64,000 nt of DNA. Source: an uncultured Myxococcales bacterium. GTDB lineage: Bacteria; Myxococcota_A; Polyangia; Polyangiales; Polyangiaceae. The translations under genes were made by a program, and so were the position numbers. Positions within the stretch are counted from its first letter, which is position 1. Every line of letters starts with the position of its first letter. The notes below the pieces were generated by a model that did not search any database, was not told the origin of the DNA, and saw only the letters and a program-made list of their open reading frames with translations. The stretch spans positions 1-64,000 of the forward strand of contig CALMUT010000016.1 in NCBI GenBank assembly GCA_937872925.1, given 5' to 3'. Of the stretch, positions 16,801-24,292 are shown one piece after another.

Positions 16801-19800
16801 GGCCGGCACGGAGCCAAGCAGTCCCTGCATGTACTCGACGATTTCACCAAGGGTCTGCAGCTTTGCCATCACCGCCGTGTCCACTTCGGGCAGCTCCGGT
16901 GCTCGCTCGCGCATCGCTGACAGGATCTCGACCCGCTTGATCGAGTCGATCCCGAGATCGCCTTCGAGCTGCATCTCCGCGCTCAGCATCTCCGTCGGGT
17001 AGCCCGTCTTGTCCGACACGATTTGCAGCATCAGCCCATGCAGATCGCGCACAGGAACCGCAGCCGCAGCAGGACGCGTCCTCTCGACAGCAGCCGGCGG
17101 CGGCACCACGACTGGCGCCACGGACGCTGCAGGCGCGGGGGGGTGGGTCGGCGGGGCCGCGTGGGTCGGTGCGGGTGCAGGCGCGGGCGGCGGCGCGGCG
17201 AGCGCAGACGCCATAGGTTGCAGGGTCGGCGTCACGGGAAGCGGAAGCCCGCTGATGGCACCGAAGCCGTGTTCGATGGTTTGGAGAAAGGCCATGTGGC
17301 TCTGCGCCATGGCGGCCATGTACGCGGAATGTGCTTCCGCGGTGTGGCGCTGCGCCTCCTGATAGGCATGCGCCCAGCCGGGCTCCGCGCGGTGGGACAT
17401 GGGCGAGCCGGCCGCGTTCAAGGGCGCCGCGGCGACCGCAACCGGCGGCGCTACAGGAATCAATGCCTTCCCGTCGAATGCGACACCGCCGCCGTTGCTC
17501 GCTGCGGCACGTCCAGCGCCGTTGCTCGGCGCGGTGAGGGCAGCGCCCTCGTTGGGCGCTGCGGATTGCGAAGGCGCTTGCGGCGCCACAGATCCCGCGG
17601 ACTGCCCCGCTGCCACTCTGGCAACCTCGGGCCGTGGACCGTTCGGCCGCGGCAGCTGCTGCGCTCCGCCCGGAGGCGGGTACGGCTTGCCGTAGTTCGC
17701 TCCGTCGAGGCCAATGCTGAGCTTCGGCTTGGCAACGGTACGAGGATCCGACGCAGCCGCGTAGTCACTCCACAGCGCCTCCAGACGCAGTGAGTGCCCC
17801 GCGGCGACGAGAGCGCCGAGGGCGTCCAAAAGCGCAGTTCTGGAACTGACACCCTTCCGGTCCAGGCTGACAGCTTGATGCGGATGGCCTTCAAGGATCC
17901 CTTTGATCAACCCGGTGAGCACTGCGCCGGGACCGACCTCGACGAACGTGCGAACGCCGTCGGCGTACATCGCTTCGATCATTCCTACGAATTGCACCGG
18001 GCGCGCCAATTGCTCGGCGAGCAGCGCGCGTATCTTCTCGGGCGCTTCCGGATAGGGCCCAGCGAGGGTGTTCGAGTACACGGGGAGCGACGCCGTCGCG
18101 AAAGACTGCTCGGTCAGGAAGGCAGATAGCCCGGCGCTGGCGTCAGCGACCACTTCCGAATGGAAAGCCGTAGCAACGGGAAGGCGCCGAGCTTGAATGC
18201 CCTCGGCAGCCAGCTTGGCTTCGACGGCTTCGATCGCCGATGTGATGCCTGACAGCACGACTTGCGCAGGACCATTGTGGTTGGCGACGACTACATTTTC
18301 ACCGAACTTCTCAAGCAAAGCACGCACCTCGTCGAGGGGCCGCGGCACTGCACACATCGCGCCTGGATGCACGGCGGCCTCGGCCATGAGCTCGCCGCGA
18401 CGACGCGCCACTCGGAGCATCTGACTCGCGTCGAGCACGCCCGCGGCGTGCAGCGCGGTCACTTCGCCGAAGCTGTGGCCCGCGACGCAACTCGGCTTGA
18501 GCTCAAGCTCTCCGATCAGGTTCAGTAGCGAGAGGCTTGAGCAACCGATGGCGGGCTGCGCCCACTCGGTGTCGGACAATCTGCGAGCTTGTTCCGCCGC
18601 GACAGCATCATCGAAAGCGGTGCGAGGAAATACAACCTCTTGCAGCCGCAAGTCTCCGTCTCGCACGATTTCCGCCGCTGTGTCCCAGGCAGCAAGAGCG
18701 GCGGAGAAGTGCATGGCAAGATCGGCACCCATGTCGATGTACTGGCTACCTTGACCTGGGAACACGAATGCAAGGCGTCCCTCGGGCCGGCCCCACCCCA
18801 CATGGATGCCGTTCGGCGTCGACAATGCCTGATTTGGTTTTGATTCGATGAGTTGCGCGGCTTGATTGAGTTTCTGCGCCAGGTCCCCGTCGCTGTCGGC
18901 AACGATCGAAAGGCGATGCTCAAACAGCGCGCTGCCGCGGCTCGTCGCCGCTAGCCACTTCAGCATTCCGGGCTGTGCGCAATCCCGTGCGACCTCTTTG
19001 GCTTTTGCGGCGAGCGCGGCGCTGGAGTCCGCGGAAAGCACCACCAACTCGGCGCCGGCGGCTCGCAAGCGAGGCGCCTCTGGACGCTTGCCTGGCGGCG
19101 GAACAAACTCTTCGAGCGCCAAGTGGAAGTTGGAACCGCCAAAACCAAAGGCGCTGACCGACGCGCGGCGCGGGTGATCGGCGGCGCGCACCCAGGGCCG
19201 TGCGCGCGTCGTGAGGTGAAAGGGGGAAGACTCAAGCTGCAGCGCCGGATTGGGACGATCGATCTTGATCGTCGGCGGGAGCACTTTGTGGTGCAGCGCC
19301 ATCACGACTTTGAAAAGGCCAGCCGCACCCGCCGCTGCTTTGGCGTGACCGATCTGCGATTTCACCGATCCCAGTTGGCACCACTGGCGATCCTGGCGTG
19401 CGGTTGCGCCGAAGACCATCTCGAGTCCGCCAAATTCCGCCGCGTCTCCTGCTTTCGTTCCGGTGCCGTGGGCTTCGACGAGCTCCACGCTGTCTGGGCC
19501 GTAGCCCGCTTGAGTGTAGGCCCGGGCCAGGCTTTTGGCCTGTCCGGCGGAAACCGGCGCATACACGCTTTTGGAGCGTCCATCCGATGAAGCGCCTACT
19601 CCGCGGATGACCGCGTAGATACGGTCGCCGGCACGCTCGGCGTCCACAAGCCGCTTGAGCGCAACCATGCCGAGGCCCTCGCCGAGCATGGTTCCATCCG
19701 CCTGATCGCTAAAGGGGCGGCAGTCTCCGCTCATGGACAGCGCTGGCGTCTTCGAAAAACACATGAACATGAAGATGTCGTTCATGGTGTCCACGCCACC

Positions 19801-20505
19801 GGTGATGACCAAATCCGAGTCACCGAGCTGGAGTTCGTTCACGGCCATGGAAAGCGCGCTCATGGTCGACGCGCAAGCCGCGTCGCTGACGCAGTTGGTC
19901 CCCCCGAGGTTCAAGCGATTGGCGATGCGCCCCGCGACCACATTCCCCAGCAGGCCGGGAAACGTACTTTCCTTCCAGTCGGTGTAGTGCGCAGCGATGC
20001 GTTCACAGACGTCGACCACTTCGCTTTCGGGTAGTCCGGCCTCGCGCAGCGCCTTGGTCCAGACAGGGCGCTGCAAGCGACTCACCATGGAACCGAGCAG
20101 CTCCTGGCCAGACGTGACACCGAGGATCACAGAAGTGCGCGCGAGGTCGAGCCGCTGGGGGTCGCCTGCGGACGCGTCCTCGAGCACCTTCTGCGCGACG
20201 ATCAACGCGAGCAACTGCGAGGTATCCGTTTCCGGAACGAGTGCCGGCGGCACCCCCCAGTGCATCGCATCAAAGTCCACCTTTGGCAGAAACGCGCCCC
20301 GCTTCGCGTAGGTCTTGTCCGGTACGCTCGGATCGGGATCGTAGTAGTCGTCGATCAGCCAGTGGCTCGGCGGCACATCCGTGATGAGGTCAGAGCCCGC
20401 TAGAATGTCGGACCAAAACCCGGTGGCGTCGATGGATCCTGGAAAAAGCGCGCTGACACCGACGACGGCAATGGCGGGACGTGGAGGTGTGTGTGATTCA
20501 TTCAT
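13855..20505 (-). CDS. pfa2: Pfa2, PUFA synthase subunit (KS-MAT-3xACP-KR-DH)
   Basis: 2216 residues from ATG 20505. The frame is open further upstream but would overlap pfa1, and the KS begins right after this Met. Domains: ketosynthase 8-465 (DAACAS with Cys211; EAHGTGT His346; His387); malonyl-CoA:ACP transacylase 578-880 (GQGSQ; GHSFGE, Ser678); Pro/Ala linker with a helical segment at 1046-1080; three ACPs at 1152-1230, 1252-1330 and 1348-1426, each with LGIDSIKR (Ser1188, Ser1288, Ser1384); ketoreductase 1665-1920 (GGARGG; SSVAG then Tyr1861, Asn1865); DH' 1955-2213 with a perfect HxxxGxxxxP (His1973, Gly1977, Pro1982) and DGGLQ (Asp2136). It starts 17 bp after the pfa1 stop and elongates and reduces the chain held on its ACPs. 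Confidence 0.94.
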   Translation of the reverse strand: MNESHTPPRPAIAVVGVSALFPGSIDATGFWSDILAGSDLITDVPPSHWLIDDYYDPDPSVPDKTYAKRGAFLPKVDFDAMHWGVPPALVPETDTSQLLALIVAQKVLEDASAGDPQRLDLARTSVILGVTSGQELLGSMVSRLQRPVWTKALREAGLPESEVVDVCERIAAHYTDWKESTFPGLLGNVVAGRIANRLNLGGTNCVSDAACASTMSALSMAVNELQLGDSDLVITGGVDTMNDIFMFMCFSKTPALSMSGDCRPFSDQADGTMLGEGLGMVALKRLVDAERAGDRIYAVIRGVGASSDGRSKSVYAPVSAGQAKSLARAYTQAGYGPDSVELVEAHGTGTKAGDAAEFGGLEMVFGATARQDRQWCQLGSVKSQIGHAKAAAGAAGLFKVVMALHHKVLPPTIKIDRPNPALQLESSPFHLTTRARPWVRAADHPRRASVSAFGFGGSNFHLALEEFVPPPGKRPEAPRLRAAGAELVVLSADSSAALAAKAKEVARDCAQPGMLKWLAATSRGSALFEHRLSIVADSDGDLAQKLNQAAQLIESKPNQALSTPNGIHVGWGRPEGRLAFVFPGQGSQYIDMGADLAMHFSAALAAWDTAAEIVRDGDLRLQEVVFPRTAFDDAVAAEQARRLSDTEWAQPAIGCSSLSLLNLIGELELKPSCVAGHSFGEVTALHAAGVLDASQMLRVARRRGELMAEAAVHPGAMCAVPRPLDEVRALLEKFGENVVVANHNGPAQVVLSGITSAIEAVEAKLAAEGIQARRLPVATAFHSEVVADASAGLSAFLTEQSFATASLPVYSNTLAGPYPEAPEKIRALLAEQLARPVQFVGMIEAMYADGVRTFVEVGPGAVLTGLIKGILEGHPHQAVSLDRKGVSSRTALLDALGALVAAGHSLRLEALWSDYAAASDPRTVAKPKLSIGLDGANYGKPYPPPGGAQQLPRPNGPRPEVARVAAGQSAGSVAPQAPSQSAAPNEGAALTAPSNGAGRAAASNGGGVAFDGKALIPVAPPVAVAAAPLNAAGSPMSHRAEPGWAHAYQEAQRHTAEAHSAYMAAMAQSHMAFLQTIEHGFGAISGLPLPVTPTLQPMASALAAPPPAPAPAPTHAAPPTHPPAPAASVAPVVVPPPAAVERTRPAAAAVPVRDLHGLMLQIVSDKTGYPTEMLSAEMQLEGDLGIDSIKRVEILSAMRERAPELPEVDTAVMAKLQTLGEIVEYMQGLLGSVPADAAPSVSVSPAQPAAAVRDLHGLMLQIVSDKTGYPTEMLSAEMQLEGDLGIDSIKRVEILSAMREQAPELPEVDTAVMAKLQTLGEIIEYMQGLLGSAPPGPAERAPQLAAPVRDLHGLMLQIVSDKTGYPTEMLSAEMQLEGDLGIDSIKRVEILSAMREQAPELPEVDTAVMAKLQTLGEIIEYMQGLLGGGPPEPNAPPPARPGASAVRATERATPGADPVTTPSLGRFALTTQERPAIGMAMRGLLGAQRVGVTSDGTDLGATLVKELCARGVRAELVDPASSPGLDALLFLGGMRPVTDIDEAVQVNREAFAAAQSFARQRSGKGVFVTVQDTGGAFATTHIESVRAWLSGLAGLTRSVAQEWSDVATKAIDLERGGNSSEVLAKSLADELLLGGPELDVGLPVDGRRLVLDSVRVPVAVGASPWRDGDVVVASGGARGGTAATLIELATQAKLRFVLLGRTALVAEPPCVTGILGDAELKRALLAEARAAGRMPSPTELGAQVSGIVAAREIRATLRAIEGTGSEACYVPVDVTDTDALQAALHDVRAHWGPIAAIVHGAGVIHDKLLVDKTTEHFDRVFDTKVAGLRALLHATQADPIKLLCFFSSVAGRCGNVGQSDYAMANEVLNKVAWAEARSRTGCLVKSLGWGPWEGGMVSPELKLHFERMGVPLIPLQVGARMLVDELSGSQPEQVELVLGGEPRPEALAPKAGAPGLSLEVVVDRRSHPFLADHSIHGTPVVPVVVAIEWFSRAARAFRPNLVLSGIQNLKVLRGIPLKNFEQDELRLVVNCALRSNGSGAILDLELVDDSGTPYYRATAQMVETRPAPSKGGANDLGLEAWGDRVVYDGQVLFHGPDFQMIRSIDGVSQSGIAAALSGVLEAGWPQSWCTDPRALDGGLQLALLWSHHVLGRASLPTGIGEVRTFTDRPSDGPLHCTLTGRDASGQRTVSDVVFRNGLGEVIAELEGVEVHLLPQA
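16228..17052 (-). repeat. Three tandem ACP-coding repeats inside pfa2
   Basis: Three copies of an ACP module of about 79 codons, separated by 16-21 residue Pro/Ala linkers. At protein level copies 2 and 3 are identical across the module, and copy 1 differs at two places (RERAPEL for REQAPEL, GEIVEY for GEIIEY). The DNA differs mostly at silent sites. This points to recent duplication or gene conversion. Multiple ACPs are typical of PUFA synthases and their number scales output in studied systems. Confidence 0.9.
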
Positions 20506-20522
20506 GGCAGTTGTCCAATCGG

Positions 20523-22139
20523 TCAAACGAGGGGCCGGGGGCGAAAGTCGAACGCGGCGTGGGGCACAGGCACACCAAAGCTGCGCAGTTGCTGGGCGCG
20601 AGTGATCACCGCGGCGCCCTCCATCAGGTTCAATGCGATTTGCACGACGCGGCGGTTTTCTGGTTTCGCTAGGAAGGTGCCGGAAGCCCAAGCGTTGAAC
20701 GCTCCCATCGCTGGCCCACACCAGATTTGATAGTCCGCGACGCGCTCCTGCGTTCCGTTGATCGCCCAGCGACTGGAGAGGCCCAGGTAGGCGCGGAACA
20801 CCAATGCCATCTTGTGATGGGGATCCGCTTCTGCCTTGGCGATCTCGCCGGGGTCACGCTTGGCCCAGAACTCTGCCGTGGATCTCCAGGCGTCTGCGAA
20901 GCCGGCACGCAAGATGTCGGTTTCGACCTTTGCGGCAATGGGCCCGGGCACTTCGTCCCAGCTGCGGTGCGCCCGGTAGAGCTCTCGCAGCTTTCGGGCG
21001 CGGCTGGCAAACAACGTCCCGCGCTTCAAGACCTGTACCTCGACGCCTTGTTCGAACATGTCGGCGGCGGGCGCCATGATCACGTCGCCCAGCCCGGCCT
21101 GAGCCAAGAGCTGCTTTCCAGCGGAGTGCAATCCGGACTCGACCGCCGCCTGGTTGACGGAGCCTGTGAGCACGTAGGCCGCTCCCAGGGCAAAAGCTGC
21201 TGCCACCGCGCTGGGCGTTCCCAAGCCACCGGCGGCGCCCACGCGGATCGGTCGATCGTATTTGCGCTCAGCCTGGATCGCGTCGCGAAGGGAGGCGATC
21301 GTCGGGTAGAGCGCAGCAAGCGGACGGTTGTCCGTATGGCCGCCGGAGTCCGACTCCACCGTGATGTCCTCGGCCAGCGGGATGCGGGCAGCCAGGCGGG
21401 CTTCTTGCTCTGTCAGTTCACCGCTGGCTACCAGTTGTTCGAGCAGCGCCTGCGGCGCGGGCTCCATGAACGGTCTTGCAGTTCCTGGGTGGGAGATCTT
21501 CGCGAATAGAAAGTTACGTCGCAGGACCCGGCCAGTCTTAGACTCGGAGAGCCCGGTGCATGCATAGCGCACGACATGTTTGCTGAGCGCGATGTACGCG
21601 GCAGCGGAAACCCTGCGCACGCCGCGGCGAATGTACAAATCGGCAACGGCAGCTTCCAGGCTCGGTTCGTTGGGCGAGTGGATCAGGTTCGCGCCCCAGG
21701 GCAACCCGCCGGAATCAGCACGACCGAGCGTAGACTCCAGAACATCCAGCGCCTGCTCGACGCGTTCGAGGGAAAGCCCGGCCGCGCCAAAAAAACCCAA
21801 CATGCCGGCGCGCGCCATGGCGATGACGATGTCCGTAGAACCAATGCCATTGGCCATGGCGCCCGCGATGTACGGAAAGCGCACTCCGTGCACTTCTGCG
21901 AAAGTGCGATCCCCCAGCCATTCCGGGTAGGTCGGGGGTAGCGTGGCAAGCAGTGGCCATGACGGCGCGCCATTGGGCGCTCCGGCGCTAGCGCCGCCGT
22001 GCGCTACGCCCAGCCCGCCGGACTCAGGGTCTTGCACGACGTAGGTCGTGTCGCGCACATTGTGAACGCTGCGCAAGAGCTGCGTCTGGCTGAAGCTTGG
22101 GGTTTGGTTGCTTGCGGTCCACACACCGATTGATCGCAT
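20523..22139 (-). CDS. pfa1: Pfa1, trans-acting FMN enoyl reductase (PfaD type)
   Basis: 538 residues, the usual length of PfaD/omega-3 PUFA synthase enoyl reductases. It is a nitronate-monooxygenase-like TIM barrel. Barrel motifs include AGAMANGIGSTD (93-103), the PfaD-typical DSGGHTDNRP (264-273), and the FMN-phosphate loop GAAGGLGTP (301-309) with VLTGSVNQ (323-330). It reduces the enoyl intermediates of the growing chain when full saturation is required. First gene of the leftward operon: a promoter-like element and a palindrome lie directly upstream, and the divergent gene encodes a FabR-like repressor. Confidence 0.93.
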   Translation of the reverse strand: MRSIGVWTASNQTPSFSQTQLLRSVHNVRDTTYVVQDPESGGLGVAHGGASAGAPNGAPSWPLLATLPPTYPEWLGDRTFAEVHGVRFPYIAGAMANGIGSTDIVIAMARAGMLGFFGAAGLSLERVEQALDVLESTLGRADSGGLPWGANLIHSPNEPSLEAAVADLYIRRGVRRVSAAAYIALSKHVVRYACTGLSESKTGRVLRRNFLFAKISHPGTARPFMEPAPQALLEQLVASGELTEQEARLAARIPLAEDITVESDSGGHTDNRPLAALYPTIASLRDAIQAERKYDRPIRVGAAGGLGTPSAVAAAFALGAAYVLTGSVNQAAVESGLHSAGKQLLAQAGLGDVIMAPAADMFEQGVEVQVLKRGTLFASRARKLRELYRAHRSWDEVPGPIAAKVETDILRAGFADAWRSTAEFWAKRDPGEIAKAEADPHHKMALVFRAYLGLSSRWAINGTQERVADYQIWCGPAMGAFNAWASGTFLAKPENRRVVQIALNLMEGAAVITRAQQLRSFGVPVPHAAFDFRPRPLV

Positions 22140-22155
22140 GGGATTCCCGACATCG

Positions 22156-22171
22156 GTGTACGGGTGTGCAC
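22156..22171. promoter_or_regulatory. Putative FabR-like operator in the pfa1 leader
   Basis: GTGTACGGGTGTGCAC is an imperfect palindrome (arms GTGTAC and GTGCAC). It matches the palindrome in front of the regulator gene at 13 of 16 positions. It lies 16 bp upstream of the pfa1 start codon and downstream of the predicted -10 element, a position where a bound TetR-type repressor would block transcription. Its layout recalls FabR/DesT operators. Binding is inferred, not shown. Confidence 0.65.
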
Positions 22172-22192
22172 CGAAATACTGGAGAGTCGGGG

Positions 22193-22221
22193 ACTATCCT
22201 CACCGAAGCCCGCCGGGTCAA
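22193..22221 (-). promoter_or_regulatory. Predicted sigma-70-type promoter of the pfa operon
   Basis: Read on the minus strand: TTGACC (22221-22216), a 17-bp spacer, then GATAGT (22198-22193). The -35 matches five of six consensus positions and the -10 four of six, with ideal spacing. Transcription would start near 22186, giving a leader of about 45 nt that contains the palindrome at 22156-22171. Confidence 0.5.
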
Positions 22222-22288
22222 CGCGGGTTCTGATTTCGTGATGCATCTGTGACGAAGGGGAGGCTTTCCCGCGCACCGCTGATCAATG

Positions 22289-22304
22289 GTGTACGCTTGT
22301 ACAC
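22289..22304. promoter_or_regulatory. Perfect palindrome in front of the regulator gene (putative autoregulatory operator)
   Basis: GTGTACGCTTGTACAC has perfect 6-bp arms around a GCTT spacer. It abuts the ribosome-binding site GGAAGG (22305-22310) of the TetR-type gene starting at 22318. The GxACGCTTGTxC core closely resembles what I recall of DesT/FabR sites. With the related site near pfa1 it forms a two-operator divergent region. Confidence 0.68.
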
Positions 22305-22317
22305 GGAAGGCCCCCGA

Positions 22318-22953
22318 ATGAGCAGCCGTGCCGCGCAAAAAGAGCAAACCCGCCGAGCCATTGTCGACGCAGCCCTACGCCTGAGTTCTGCCCGTGGATT
22401 TGCGAGCGTGAGCCTGCGCGCCATCGCCAAGGAGGCAAATATTGCCCCAAACGCCTTCTATCGACACTTCAAGGACTTGGACGATCTGGGGCTGGCCCTG
22501 GCAGATCAGGTCGGGTTGTCCTTGCGCCAACTGGTCCGCCAAGCCCGCCGACGCGTGCTCGACGCCGGTGACGGCAGCGTCGTGCGCAACTCTATTCAGA
22601 TGTTCATGGAGTTCGCAGAGAACGACTCCGATCTGTTTCGGCTGCTCCTGGGCGGGGGGGCCGGCGCGTCCCCGGCGTTTCGTCGAGCCATTCAGCTGGA
22701 GGTCAAGCGTTTCACCTCGGATCTGGTGGAAGACCTGATCCGCGAGGCAGAAACGTCACGCCGCCCCATCGCCCACCCAGAGCTCGCGGCGGAAGCAATG
22801 GTCACGATCGCGTTCAACCTCGGAGCCAACGCCCTCGACTTGCCATCGGATCAACGCCTCGCCGTATTGGAGCGCATCGTCGCAGAAGTACGCATCATCA
22901 TGCGCGGCGCCGAGGCAATGGCAGCCGGCTGGGGGTCGCCCGCGAAGGACTGA
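22318..22953 (+). CDS. TetR-family repressor of the FabR/DesT type
   Basis: 211 residues from ATG 22318, chosen because GGAAGG sits 7 bp upstream and the Tet HTH begins soon after; an upstream GTG at 22249 would place the palindrome inside the gene. The HTH (SVSLRAIAKEANIAPNAFYR) and the following stretches GLSLRQLVRQARRRV, VRNSIQMFMEF, FRLLLGG and AEAMVTIAFNLGANAL resemble E. coli FabR as I remember it. FabR and DesT sense the ratio of unsaturated to saturated acyl thioesters and repress unsaturated fatty acid genes. Divergent from pfa1 with paired operator-like palindromes, so it is likely the local regulator of PUFA synthesis and of itself. Confidence 0.82.
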   Translation: MSSRAAQKEQTRRAIVDAALRLSSARGFASVSLRAIAKEANIAPNAFYRHFKDLDDLGLALADQVGLSLRQLVRQARRRVLDAGDGSVVRNSIQMFMEFAENDSDLFRLLLGGGAGASPAFRRAIQLEVKRFTSDLVEDLIREAETSRRPIAHPELAAEAMVTIAFNLGANALDLPSDQRLAVLERIVAEVRIIMRGAEAMAAGWGSPAKD

Positions 22954-22959
22954 TCCAAT

Positions 22960-24186
22960 TCAGGGGCATAGATTTGTGAGTGCAGCGAACTCGCCGAGCA
23001 GTTCGGTGTAGGCCTCGATGCGCCGAGAGCCGTGGGTGCCATCGGTGTACTGGTACATAATGCGGTGGCTGGCAGGCTGGATGTTGCCCAAGAAGAACGC
23101 CTCCGCATCCGAATCCGTGTTGCCGAACCCATAGTCGACGAAGAGTCCCTTGCCGGTCATGCCGTCAACTTCAGGGCGTTTGAACCCGACCGCTGCGGAG
23201 CCAAGGGCCCCAAGCCCTGTGGTCGTACGCACGACGCCAAGGGGGTAACCGTGTTTCTTGATGAACTCCCGGGTGCGGCCCACGAGGAATTCCGGACGCG
23301 CAGTCAAGTACATGGGGCGGTACCCGCGCGCCGCCAAGAGCGAGAGCGCGGCCGGGGCGTCGGTGTTGGAGTCCGAAACGCTCGCCGTCAATAGCGCGCT
23401 GTATTCCTCGGTCTCCTTAGTCGTGAGGGTACCGTCGACGTCCGTCACGAAATAGTGCGTGTCGGGGGGAACCCCCTGGTTGTAGGGGCCCCCACCCTCA
23501 AGACCCCCTGCGCCCCCCGGGGGGGGGGGGTGGCCACCGCCCCCGGGTTTTTCGGGGCCGGGGTTTTTGAAGTCCGCGCGCCCGCCGCTATCCGTAACGC
23601 CATACACCGTCGGGTGCGTGCCATCTTTCGGCGTGGTGATCGCCGTCCCGAGCTTCTCCCAGTTCGCGCCGCAGTCGCGATTCAGCCAAATGTCGACTTC
23701 CTCGCCCTTGAGGTCCTTGTCGATCACGCCGTACGCGAACTTGCCGATCACCCACTGCTCTTCGTTCTCGAGCAACACCAGGTCGCGGCCGCGATGATTG
23801 TCAAACCCCGTCGCGGTGATCAGCGTGGACCCTATCGTGTCTTTCCAGCTGCGCTTCGGCCCGACGTTCGGCAACGCCCCGTTGCAAGCAGGCATGGGCA
23901 GACAGCCCGTCGCGGCGCCAGCCCCACCACTGCCCCCCCCACCCGCCTGCCCGGCGCCGCCGCCTGGCGCGCCGCCGCTGCCCCCGGACGGCAGCCCGCC
24001 GCCGCCAAAATTCCCCGCGCCGCCGCTGCCTCCGCTGGGGAGGGCACCACCGCTGCCTCCCGAGGCGGATGCGCCACCCAGAGAACTGCCGCCGCCCGCA
24101 GGAGTGAAGCCTTCGTCCGACGCCGCGTCGCCACAGCCCAAGGCAAGGAAAAGGCCCCCCAGTTCCAAGATTCGGCGGATTTGCAA
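22960..24186 (-). CDS. Lipoprotein with lipin-like (LNS2) phosphatase domain
   Basis: 408 residues. Signal peptide with lipobox LALGC (Cys18), a Gly/Ser/Ala-rich linker to about 92, then a beta-rich domain (about 95-205) followed by an LNS2/HAD domain from about 243. The catalytic DxDxT motif is VTDVDGT (Asp249, Asp251, Thr253), as in lipin/Smp2 phosphatidate phosphatases. Later blocks (YLTARPEFLVGRT, VDYGFGNTDSDAEAF) also fit. It probably acts on a phospholipid or other phosphoester at the cell surface; the substrate is unknown. A C12/G6 homopolymer encodes residues 219-226 and is a slip-prone spot just before the catalytic domain. Confidence 0.8.
   Translation of the reverse strand: MQIRRILELGGLFLALGCGDAASDEGFTPAGGGSSLGGASASGGSGGALPSGGSGGAGNFGGGGLPSGGSGGAPGGGAGQAGGGGSGGAGAATGCLPMPACNGALPNVGPKRSWKDTIGSTLITATGFDNHRGRDLVLLENEEQWVIGKFAYGVIDKDLKGEEVDIWLNRDCGANWEKLGTAITTPKDGTHPTVYGVTDSGGRADFKNPGPEKPGGGGHPPPPGGAGGLEGGGPYNQGVPPDTHYFVTDVDGTLTTKETEEYSALLTASVSDSNTDAPAALSLLAARGYRPMYLTARPEFLVGRTREFIKKHGYPLGVVRTTTGLGALGSAAVGFKRPEVDGMTGKGLFVDYGFGNTDSDAEAFFLGNIQPASHRIMYQYTDGTHGSRRIEAYTELLGEFAALTNLCP
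23513..23530. repeat. C6G12 homopolymer run inside the LNS2 lipoprotein gene
   Basis: On the plus strand six C are followed by twelve G. In the minus-strand gene this reads as twelve C then six G, coding PPPPGG. Runs this long are prone to polymerase slippage and to sequencing error. A change of one base would frameshift the gene before its catalytic Asp residues. Confidence 0.9.
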
Positions 24187-24292
24187 CTGGACCTCCAGAC
24201 TCTAGAGTCTAGCTCATTTCGAGCGGACGCCACGACGCATTCGCGCCCGGGCGCTCCGTTCGCTAGATGCGCAACGTGCGCTGCATGCGACA

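Noticed and set aside
15763-16920. 385-residue plus-strand frame across the ACP repeats
   Set aside because: It is a shadow of the repeated ACP codons; its His/Leu/Arg-rich repeats mirror the ACP repeats read backwards.
13855-20505. Reading Pfa2/Pfa3 as a modular polyketide antibiotic synthase
   Set aside because: Tandem ACPs after KS-MAT, FabA-like dehydratase pairs, a CLF-like domain, a PfaD reductase and the terminal AGPAT are specific to PUFA synthases.
20506-20721. N-terminal extension of pfa2 to an upstream ATG
   Set aside because: It would overlap the conserved pfa1 3' end by about 200 bp, and the extension is Arg/Pro-rich without similarity to ketosynthases, which start just after ATG 20505.
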